NCBI GenBank assembly: GCA_040381235.1
Contig: JBEIHS010000382.1
Coordinates: 1-7,012 of the forward strand
DNA: 7,012 nt
Origin: CAIXSC01 sp040381235
Lineage (GTDB): Bacteria; Planctomycetota; Planctomycetia; Pirellulales; Pirellulaceae
Direction of reading: 5' to 3'
Made by a program: the position numbers and the translations under genes. A model generated the notes under the pieces. The model was not told where the DNA came from. It saw nothing but the letters and a program-made list of their open reading frames with translations, and did no database searches. Shown here in pieces: positions 1 through 5,853 of this stretch (the first letter of the stretch is position 1; each line of letters begins with the position of its first letter).

Positions 1-2170
1 CCACCGAACCGCCCGGCGTCGCGATCGACTCGTTCACCGCCGCGCCCATCCGGTTGACCTTCACTTCCGCCGTGCCCGAGAGCGTCAGGCCTGTGATCCC
101 GACGAGGCTCGCCGTGCCCGAACCGGCCAGCGCGTACTTGGCTGACGCCGGCGCCGTCCGCTCCACCATCACGAGGCCCAGCTTCGCCCCGGTCACCTTC
201 ACGCCCGCTTCGCTCGCCGTCCCCCGGTTGTTCCCGACGAACGCCGTCGCGCTCGACACGCCCGCCTCCAGCCGCTCCACCCCTTCCCTGCTCGTCTTGG
301 TGAACGCCCAGTCGCCGGTCACCTCGGCGAATGCCCCGACAGACAACGTGCCGGTCGCGGTCGTCCCGAGCGTAGCCTGCGGGAAATCAATCGCGGTGCT
401 CGTGCCATCGCCAGCGGCGATATTCAACGGAGCGGAGGAATAATTCGCAGCGATCGTCGCGGCGTTGCCGGCCAGCGTGCCGCGCGCCTGATTGAGGCCG
501 ACAGTGAGATTGGTCGCGTTGCCGGTCACCGAGCCGTCGCTTAAGAAAGTCGCGGTCGCCGAAGTCGCGCGAGTCGCTGTCCAAGTACGAAGATCGCTTC
601 CGTTCTGGCTGTTTCGAGGCGCGGCGAGGACGGCGCCGAGTTTCAGATTAGGGAGCGATAAACCGGTCGCATCGGCGTTCGAGGCGGGACCGTCCACGCC
701 CGCGAAGGCGTTGAGGTTGTTGCCGCCGATGGACAAGATGTCGACGGCGACTGTTGATCCATCCGTCAGCGTGAGCGATCGCGGCGACTGTTCAATCGTC
801 AGACCGCCGCTGACATGGAGGAAATCCAGCATGTTTAGCGAACCGGACACCGCGACCTGTCGCGTCACCGCCGCCATCGCCGGCATCGACAACGTGACGC
901 CTTCGATCGTCACAGCGGTGGCGCTGGACGCCGCGCCCGATGTGTTTTCGCGCAGTACTGCCGTCCCGCTGCCTTGCGCCATGACGCCGGCATTGAGCAC
1001 GAAGTTTCCGTCGGCATACAGTTGCCGCGAGCCGTCGGCGTTGAGCGACAACGCGGCTACGGCACTGGTCACCCCGGCGGACAACGTTGCGCCGGCCTGC
1101 AGACGGGCCGCCGCTTGGGAAGCGATCGCCCGCACGTCGTTGTTTTGCTTTTGGAAGGCGAAGTCGCCCGAGAGCCGCAATGAGCCGCCCAGCGTCGCAT
1201 CCACCGCATCGATCGAAAACACGCGGAGATCGCTTGCCTGCGGCAGGGCGGCGAACGTGTAACTGCTGCCGGCCGCCGACACGGACTGCCCCGTATAAGC
1301 GGTGCTCGTGTTGTTGTACCGGAAACGAGCGGCCGAGGCGGTGATCGAATCGAAACCGGTATTGGTGAACACCGGCGTGCCTGCCGCTTCAAAGGCGACC
1401 TTGTTCGCGGCCGTTACCACCAGTCCGAACGGAGCGTTCGCAACGCCCACGGATGCCGAACCGGCGGTCATCGCCACCGACGCCGTCCCCGCCGCCTGAA
1501 TTGCTCCCCCGGTTTTCACGAGTCCGAAATCACCGGAGACATCCGCGAAACCGGCAGCCGAAAAGCTTCCGCTGTAGGCAAATTGCGGGTTCGTATAGTA
1601 AGTGCTGAGAAACTCGGCGAATCGATCACGCTGGGCGGCCAGCGGCGCGAAGTTCAAACCGCCAGGAGTTGGCTTGACTTCGAGGTTCATTCCCGTCGCC
1701 GTAGGCACGACATCGAAGTAGCGATCGCCGGAGGGAAAGGCGAACATGCCGAGGGTGTCCGCGAATCGGCCCGTCATGGCCGCCGACGAGGCGGTCATGA
1801 ACGTGAACGTCGCTCCTACCGCTGGTTCGAAGCCACTCAGCAGCTTGACTTCCAGCGTCCCGTCGAGCGCGACGTTGCCGCCGACAGTCAGGCGGTCAAA
1901 CTGACTGGCCGACCCGATTTCGATCTGGAGACGTCCCCCCGCCTGCTGGGTGTACGTGTCCACGGTGTTCTGGAGATAGCTGCCGCTGTCGCCGTACACC
2001 TGCCCGTTGCCGACGACGACGTCGATGGCTAGAAGGCGACGGGTCTCGAGAACCTCTAATCGCTTGAATTGCTGGCGTCTCAGTCGGAGGAGCCGTCGCC
2101 GTGCGGCCGATCGGCGGTTGAGGTAGCGATGGAATCGGGACTGAAGGAATGCGCCAAGTCGCAATGGCAT
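1..2170 (-). CDS. Giant LEPR-XLL-type extracellular repeat protein, N-terminal 723 residues (3' end outside window)
   Basis: One frame stays open from the ATG at 2170 to the window edge, giving 723 residues with no stop. An in-frame TGA two codons upstream makes this ATG the most upstream start possible; no clear Shine-Dalgarno precedes it. Residues 1-45 hold 14 arginines and lead into LEVLETRRLLA (38-48), matching the LEPR-XLL motif near the N-terminus of large planctomycete surface or secreted proteins. There is no ordinary hydrophobic signal peptide. Residues about 78-136 resemble the beta-strand segment (QFDRLTVGGNVALDGTLEV) common in autotransporter-like and beta-helix proteins. The rest is degenerate repeats rich in Ala, Gly, Ser, Thr and Val, with only two Trp and no Cys seen, suggesting a beta-rich extracellular fibre or adhesin-like architecture. 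Export route, anchor and true length cannot be judged because the C-terminus is missing. Product class is fairly sure; function is unknown. Confidence 0.82.
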   Translation of the reverse strand, partial: MPLRLGAFLQSRFHRYLNRRSAARRRLLRLRRQQFKRLEVLETRRLLAIDVVVGNGQVYGDSGSYLQNTVDTYTQQAGGRLQIEIGSASQFDRLTVGGNVALDGTLEVKLLSGFEPAVGATFTFMTASSAAMTGRFADTLGMFAFPSGDRYFDVVPTATGMNLEVKPTPGGLNFAPLAAQRDRFAEFLSTYYTNPQFAYSGSFSAAGFADVSGDFGLVKTGGAIQAAGTASVAMTAGSASVGVANAPFGLVVTAANKVAFEAAGTPVFTNTGFDSITASAARFRYNNTSTAYTGQSVSAAGSSYTFAALPQASDLRVFSIDAVDATLGGSLRLSGDFAFQKQNNDVRAIASQAAARLQAGATLSAGVTSAVAALSLNADGSRQLYADGNFVLNAGVMAQGSGTAVLRENTSGAASSATAVTIEGVTLSMPAMAAVTRQVAVSGSLNMLDFLHVSGGLTIEQSPRSLTLTDGSTVAVDILSIGGNNLNAFAGVDGPASNADATGLSLPNLKLGAVLAAPRNSQNGSDLRTWTATRATSATATFLSDGSVTGNATNLTVGLNQARGTLAGNAATIAANYSSAPLNIAAGDGTSTAIDFPQATLGTTATGTLSVGAFAEVTGDWAFTKTSREGVERLEAGVSSATAFVGNNRGTASEAGVKVTGAKLGLVMVERTAPASAKYALAGSGTASLVGITGLTLSGTAEVKVNRMGAAVNESIATPGGSV
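296..1540 (-). repeat. Degenerate internal protein repeats of the giant gene ([VL][ST]GDFxFxK motif)
   Basis: A related motif recurs four times in the giant protein: VSGDFGLVK (residues 211-219), LSGDFAFQK (333-341), VSGGLTIEQ (453-461, degenerate) and VTGDWAFTK (617-625). Spacings are 122, 120 and 164 residues. After the last copies a second recurring block is visible: LNAFAGVDG (486-494) corresponds to ATAFVGNNR (641-649). Each is followed by a hydrophobic strand, an Ala/Ser/Thr-rich stretch with a bulky aromatic, and a VGLNQA or VKVNRM segment. This suggests tandem modules of roughly 120-165 residues, probably continuing past the left edge. The repeats are visible only at protein level; I see no long identical DNA copies, so they look old and diverged. 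Confidence 0.6.
2027..2062 (-). other. LEPR-XLL-like motif after the Arg-rich leader
   Basis: Residues 37-48 of the giant protein read RLEVLETRRLLA, just after an Arg/Lys-rich segment and just before IDVVVGNG, where the extracellular-type sequence begins. The family consensus is LEPRxLL followed by a small residue; here the proline is replaced by threonine (LETRRLLA). By analogy it may act as a sorting or processing signal. That role is inferred from its fixed N-terminal position in large planctomycete proteins and is not shown by this sequence. Confidence 0.65.
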
Positions 2171-2284
2171 AGTTCATCCGCGTCGCAGGAGAAAAATCCA
2201 AACCGGAGATTTCGCGAGCGCAAGCGGGATGTCTAGTTGATACGCGAGTCCGACCTTTATGTCGCCACCCCGCGGAGACCGCCG

Positions 2285-2326
2285 ATCCTGGCTAAGCGCG
2301 CGCAAATTGGCTGTCCTAGCCAGGAT
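2285..2326. repeat. Perfect 10-bp inverted repeat with 22-base loop
   Basis: The left arm ATCCTGGCTA (2285-2294) and the right arm TAGCCAGGAT (2317-2326) are exact reverse complements. The loop is 22 bases and includes a GCGCGCGC run. Neither strand has a T-tract after the stem, so it is not a standard intrinsic terminator. It lies 115-156 bases upstream of the giant gene's start. It could be a leader-RNA hairpin, an operator with two half-sites about three helical turns apart, or part of a dispersed repeat; the sequence does not decide between these. Confidence 0.6.
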
Positions 2327-2395
2327 GGGGAAGATATGGGATTGCCAGGGTGTTCCACCATTCACCTTTGGTCTAGGCGACTACAGTCAATTCCG

Positions 2396-2480
2396 GGATA
2401 TTTTTTAAGCCATTGGGGTGGATTGCTCATACCGAATAGCAAAGCATTATTGTCACTGGATAACTGGCATTTGCAAACGA
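2396..2480 (-). promoter_or_regulatory. AT-rich island, probable promoter region of the giant gene
   Basis: GC content falls to about 40% over 2401-2480 (32 of 80 bases), clearly below the GC-rich coding sequence on both sides. The minus strand holds an AATAAT hexamer (five of six to the -10 consensus) with TTGCAA 19 bases upstream, and a GTGACA hexamer nearby. Spacing and matches are poor, so no exact promoter can be fixed. The location upstream of a separately transcribed gene is what makes a promoter here plausible. Confidence 0.25.
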
Positions 2481-2507
2481 TCCTGAAAACAGGTGGCCTC
2501 GGATCAC

Positions 2508-2552
2508 CCCCCCATCAAGCGACGGGACAATCGTCTCTCCACCCATCAGGCG
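2508..2552. repeat. Imperfect 14-base direct repeat, 31-base spacing
   Basis: CCCCCCATCAAGCG (2508-2521) and CCACCCATCAGGCG (2539-2552) agree at 12 of 14 positions. Their starts are 31 bases apart, close to three turns of B-DNA, so both would face the same side of the helix. They sit just downstream of the response regulator stop codon and upstream of the AT-rich island. They could be binding sites for a regulator, possibly the adjacent FixJ-like protein, but chance similarity in a C-rich stretch is also possible. Confidence 0.35.
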
Positions 2553-2574
2553 TGTGTTTGTTGATCGCTCCCCC

Positions 2575-3294
2575 CTACTCTTCAGGGTCGCTCACGCCGA
2601 CATTTTCCCCATCCAGCGAAGGTCCGTCGCTGTCGCAGATGGAAAGGCTCGCTTTCGTTGGTCGCATAGAGGTCAGGCCGAAGCGATCGGCGATCCGAAC
2701 GAGGTGGGCGACCGATTCGACTTCCAGTTTCGCCATAGCCCGGCCGCGATGGACTTTGACGGTAGCGAGCGTGATCCCGAGTTCGCGGGCGATTTGCTTA
2801 TTGAGCAAACCTTCGGAAACCAAACCGACGACTTGGCGTTCGCGGACGCTCAGCGTGTCGATACGGCGGCGAATCGCGTCTTCGGCGGTTAAACTGGCGA
2901 GCCGCTGTTGATCCTGTTCGAGCGCCTGCGCAACGACTTGGAGCAGTTGCTTGGGATTGGCTGGTTTCTGGAGGAAGTCGAGCGCGCCGAGTCTGAGGCC
3001 GGCGACGCTGGCGGGCACATCGCCGTGCGCCGTGAGATAGATGACGGGCGGTAAATCGGCTTGCGCGGCGAGTGACCGGTGCAATTCCGTGCCGTTTCCG
3101 CCGGGCATTTCGATGTCCAGCAGGATGCAGCTTGAAGTGGTATGGGGGAAGGGCTTGGGAACCGCGGCGACCGTGCCGTAGATGGCCACTTCGTAGCCTG
3201 CAGCCTCCAACAGGGCCGTCAGCGATGCTTGGATGGAAATGTCGTCGTCGATGACGTGGATCAAGCCGGTCGAAGTTCGCGGGATTTGGCTCAT
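2575..3294 (-). CDS. FixJ/NarL-type response regulator (REC + LuxR HTH)
   Basis: This is a 239-residue two-component response regulator, a cytoplasmic transcription factor activated by phosphorylation. Residues about 11-127 form a receiver domain: acidic pocket D16-D18 (VIDDD), phosphoacceptor D60 (LLDIEMPG), switch T88 (YLTAHGD) and K110 (FLQKPA). The TAHGDVP and GALDFLQKP wording is typical of FixJ. Residues about 143-207 form a LuxR-type helix-turn-helix (LSVRERQVVGLVSEG, NKQIARELGITLATVKVHR). A 32-residue acidic tail (208-239), ending SDPEE, extends past the usual end of FixJ-type proteins. The ATG lies in the ATGA that overlaps the kinase stop, which fixes the start and indicates translational coupling. 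The cognate partner is the upstream histidine kinase. Targets are unknown; the giant gene downstream is a candidate by position only. Confidence 0.95.
   Translation of the reverse strand: MSQIPRTSTGLIHVIDDDISIQASLTALLEAAGYEVAIYGTVAAVPKPFPHTTSSCILLDIEMPGGNGTELHRSLAAQADLPPVIYLTAHGDVPASVAGLRLGALDFLQKPANPKQLLQVVAQALEQDQQRLASLTAEDAIRRRIDTLSVRERQVVGLVSEGLLNKQIARELGITLATVKVHRGRAMAKLEVESVAHLVRIADRFGLTSMRPTKASLSICDSDGPSLDGENVGVSDPEE
3291..3294 (-). other. ATGA stop/start overlap of kinase and regulator
   Basis: The kinase TGA (3293-3291) and the regulator ATG (3294-3292) share bases. No strong Shine-Dalgarno lies at normal distance; the nearest GGAG is about 16 bases upstream. The regulator is therefore probably translated by ribosomes that finish the kinase, keeping the two proteins in a fixed ratio. 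Confidence 0.85.
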
Positions 3295-5660
3295 AGCGGT
3301 GGTGCCGGAATCTCCAAGGTGAAGGTGGTTCCACCTTCCGGCCGGTGATTCGCGCGGATTCGGCCTCCATGGGCTTCGGCGATGGAACGCACGAGCGGCA
3401 ATCCCAAGCCAAGTCCCATCGGTTTTGTGGTGAAGAACGGGATGAAGATTCGTGCGGCATCCGCTTGCGGAATCCCCGGTCCGCGATCATGCACCAGGAT
3501 GCGGGCGCCGCCAAGTCCATCAGGTTCGGCTTCCAGCAAAACCACCCGTTGTGCGGTCGGCAGGGACTGGCTGGCATCGATCGCGTTCCGCAACAGATTG
3601 GTGATCGCCTGTTGCAAGCAGGTTCGGTCGGCGCGAATGACGGACAGCGACGGTGAGGAATTGAAGGCGAGGCGTGTGCGCTGATGGTCGGCAGCGGCCC
3701 GCATCAACTGGCCGACTCCCAGGAGAAACTCCCGGGCGGGAAGTTCCTCGATTTCCAATCGCCGGCGTTGGAACAGCCCGCGGATTTTGACCAGGATATC
3801 GGCGGCCCGTTGTCCGTCGTCTTGAATATGGGCGACGGCGTTCAACGCTTTTTCGAGTTGCGGCGCTGGACCGGCCAGCAGCAACTTGGCGGCTTCCGCG
3901 AAGTTGCGGATCGCGGTCAGCGGTTGCCCCAGTTCATGGGCGATGGTTGCGGCCATTTCCCCGAGCGTGCTCGCGCGGGTGAACTGCGCAGCGTCCTCGC
4001 GCCGCGCGGCCAACTCCGATTCGGCTCGCGCCCGCCGCGTAACATCAGCGACGATGCCGCGGGCCCGCGTCGGCTTTCCAGCCGATTCCGAGTACTCGAA
4101 GAGACCGCGGAAATCGAGCCAGCGGATTTCGCCATCGGCGAGCACAAAGCGGCATGACACGTCGAATCCACGCGAATCGTGCGGCGGCGCGAGCACCGTT
4201 TCCTGCCATAGCGACGCATCCTCGGCATGCACGCGGGCGGTGAAGTGATCGATGGTCAACGGTTGGCCGCCGGACACGTCGAGCATCAACCCCAGTCGTT
4301 CGCTGGCGACGACCCGATTCTGTTCGATGTCCCATTCCCACACATTGACGTTGGCGGATTCGGCCGCGAGCTTCAAGTACTGGTTCGCGCGACGCAAGGT
4401 CCGCTCGGCCCGATGGCGCCGCCACAAGCTGACAATCAACCAAGACAGGGTCGCGGTTTGCACGCCAAACATGACCGACGCCAGCGCCAGTTCCCGCCGG
4501 TAGTCCTCCCACAGCGACGGCACGCGGAACCGGATATCGGCGTCGGCTGGAAGTCGCGATCGCGCGACGCCAAAACGGCGCAATCGCCGGTCATCGAACA
4601 CGGGCCGTGCCGCGTCGTGGAACTCGACCGGGATTCCGCTGGCGCTTTTCGCTTCCATCGTCCGCAGCGTTAGCTTGGCCACGCTCAACGCGAAGCGATC
4701 AATCGCCAGCGATTTGCCGCCGACCGGGCCCTGTCCGATAAAGGTCTCCATATTCGAAAAAATCGGCCGCGAAGCACTCGAGTCGATTTCCCGCAACGCT
4801 TGCGGACCGCCCCAAATCCGGCCAGCGCCGTCGACAAAAACAGCCGAGTAATAGATCACGCTGTCGGGCGGCAGCAACGCGATGCGCCGTTTCAACTCGG
4901 CCATCGGCAAGCCGGTCAGATCGATCCGCTCCCAAGTCGCCGGAAGTGTTTGGAACTCTTTATAAGGGGCCTGATTGAAAGGTTCGCGAGCCACTTGGCC
5001 GGCGACAAACGCGATCCGGCGGGTTTGGGGGAACAGCTGCTGCGCGATGTCCAGCGTTTCCGACAGGCGGAAATCGTTGTGCACCACGCCGGTGCAATTC
5101 GCGGGCAGTCGCAGTTCCGGATATCGGCCCGGGGGAATCGCCGCGAACACAATCGGGATGTCTGGCCACATCTCGGACCGCAATTGGGCGGCGAACGACA
5201 AACACTCCTCGCCGAACGCCACGATCACCTCGGGACGGAACCGCTGGTACTTGCGTTTCAGCCATCCGCGGAACTCGTCGAGATAGCCGGGTTGGTTGAA
5301 TCGCGCCACATCCAACGATTCGCCGCTCACCACCGCCTTGCCATCCAAGCCTTCCGAGAACGCTTGCCGCAGATGGAGGTAACCGGCAAGTGCAATGGGC
5401 CGGCCCCAGTCGTCCTGGTCCAGCGTCAAGATCCGCCGCGCGACATCGGGAAGTTGCTTGGTCGCGTCGGCTTGCACTTCCCGCTTGACAGCAGTGGCGG
5501 GCGATGCCGACTCCCGGCCAGACGCGTTGAGCGACCCGGCGCCGATGCCGACCGACATGACGAAGAACGCCGCCACCCAGAGAGAGAAAGGTCGCGAGCC
5601 AGGGGAACACCCGCGCTCGCTTAATCGATGATTTCGACGGGAGGACAACAAACATGTCAT
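3291..5660 (-). CDS. Membrane sensor histidine kinase: ABC-substrate-binding-like sensor, PAS, FixL-type kinase
   Basis: I chose the ATG at 5660 (789 residues). The frame is open further and a TTG at 5714 would add 18 residues. Numbering here is from the ATG. Residues about 25-46 form a membrane segment or signal anchor (LWVAAFFVMSVGIG). Residues about 70-360 resemble the periplasmic ABC_sub_bind family (PEVIVAFGEE, PDIPIVFAAIPP, RPIFSNMETFIGQGPVGG). A second membrane helix (391-413) follows the SLWEDYRRE segment typical of this kinase type. A PAS domain spans about 428-542. The H-box has H575 in AHELGQPLTAI, close to FixL/DctB kinases. The ATPase domain shows the N-box (N692, NLLRNAIDAS), G1 (D725, DRGPGIP), F-box (FIPFFTTK) and G2 (GLGLGLPL), so the kinase looks intact. 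It probably binds a small solute in the periplasm and phosphorylates the coupled FixJ-like regulator. The ligand is unknown, and no ABC transporter genes are in view. Confidence 0.93.
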   Translation of the reverse strand: MTCLLSSRRNHRLSERGCSPGSRPFSLWVAAFFVMSVGIGAGSLNASGRESASPATAVKREVQADATKQLPDVARRILTLDQDDWGRPIALAGYLHLRQAFSEGLDGKAVVSGESLDVARFNQPGYLDEFRGWLKRKYQRFRPEVIVAFGEECLSFAAQLRSEMWPDIPIVFAAIPPGRYPELRLPANCTGVVHNDFRLSETLDIAQQLFPQTRRIAFVAGQVAREPFNQAPYKEFQTLPATWERIDLTGLPMAELKRRIALLPPDSVIYYSAVFVDGAGRIWGGPQALREIDSSASRPIFSNMETFIGQGPVGGKSLAIDRFALSVAKLTLRTMEAKSASGIPVEFHDAARPVFDDRRLRRFGVARSRLPADADIRFRVPSLWEDYRRELALASVMFGVQTATLSWLIVSLWRRHRAERTLRRANQYLKLAAESANVNVWEWDIEQNRVVASERLGLMLDVSGGQPLTIDHFTARVHAEDASLWQETVLAPPHDSRGFDVSCRFVLADGEIRWLDFRGLFEYSESAGKPTRARGIVADVTRRARAESELAARREDAAQFTRASTLGEMAATIAHELGQPLTAIRNFAEAAKLLLAGPAPQLEKALNAVAHIQDDGQRAADILVKIRGLFQRRRLEIEELPAREFLLGVGQLMRAAADHQRTRLAFNSSPSLSVIRADRTCLQQAITNLLRNAIDASQSLPTAQRVVLLEAEPDGLGGARILVHDRGPGIPQADAARIFIPFFTTKPMGLGLGLPLVRSIAEAHGGRIRANHRPEGGTTFTLEIPAPPL

Positions 5661-5853
5661 CCCTGGTTTATCGCACAAACCTGCCGTCGCCGCCAAGCGT
5701 GGCTCGCTGCGCAACGAGACTTTCAGCGATCCATGCTCAAAGTTATAAGCCGGGGGGGCGGCTCATCCTCCGTTATCACGGTATGAACGCTTCGAATCAG
5801 CCAAAAGTCCACCGTCCCCGTAAATCCGGAGGACAACGCGGCGGTGAGAACAA
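5661..5853 (-). promoter_or_regulatory. Intergenic region between the protease and kinase genes; probable operon boundary
   Basis: These 193 bases separate the protease stop from the preferred kinase ATG, long enough for separate transcription. About 20 bases past the protease stop, a weak stem (5814-5819 with 5829-5834, one G-U pair, 9-base loop) could help termination but lacks a T-tract. Further along, AGCCG/CGGCT arms flank a six-C loop (5748-5763), immediately followed on the minus strand by TATAAC (5747-5742), five of six to a -10 box. No matching -35 box is seen. A promoter for the kinase operon here is plausible but not shown. Confidence 0.3.

Larger units (their letters stand above)
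2171..2574. other. 404-base intergenic region between the response regulator and the giant gene
   Basis: No convincing gene is present. On the minus strand this stretch must carry the end of the two-component operon and the start of the giant gene. It contains a perfect 10-bp inverted repeat (2285-2326), an imperfect 14-base direct repeat (2508-2552), a small CCTG-AAAA-CAGG palindrome (2482-2493) and an AT-rich block (about 2396-2480). No intrinsic terminator with a stem followed by a U-tract was found on the minus strand. A 63-codon GTG-started minus frame (2365-2174) ends three bases before the giant gene's ATG, but has no recognisable features and is not called as a gene. Confidence 0.7.

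Noticed and set aside
492..1262. Long plus-strand open frame (256 codons), with others at 54-443 and 1583-2032, opposite the giant gene
   Set aside because: They lie antisense to a continuous 723-codon minus frame with a recognisable leader and repeats. The plus translations show no domain-like features and reflect high-GC codon usage.
2174..2365. 63-codon minus-strand frame ending three bases before the giant gene's ATG
   Set aside because: Its tight spacing could suggest a coupled leader peptide, but it starts with GTG, lacks a ribosome binding site, runs through the inverted repeat and has no recognisable sequence. Conservation in relatives would be needed to revive it.
2399..2406. A/T run read as a terminator tail
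   Set aside because: The T-run is on the plus strand, where no gene needs termination; on the minus strand it is an A-run with no stem before it.
2482..2493. CCTG-AAAA-CAGG palindrome as a terminator for the two-component operon
   Set aside because: The stem is only 4 bp and no T-tract follows on the minus strand.
2237..2911. Plus-strand open frame of 224 codons spanning the intergenic gap and part of the regulator gene
   Set aside because: Its second half is antisense to the well-supported response regulator, and its first half covers the AT-rich and repeat-bearing gap. No domain is visible.
4800..5624. Plus-strand open frame of 274 codons
   Set aside because: It is fully antisense to the kinase's periplasmic sensor region, which has recognisable family motifs; the plus translation has none.
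5661..5714. TTG start at 5714 for the kinase (18 extra residues)
   Set aside because: The ATG at 5660 is a stronger start codon and leaves a more normal-length N-terminus before the first membrane helix. The TTG start is not excluded.
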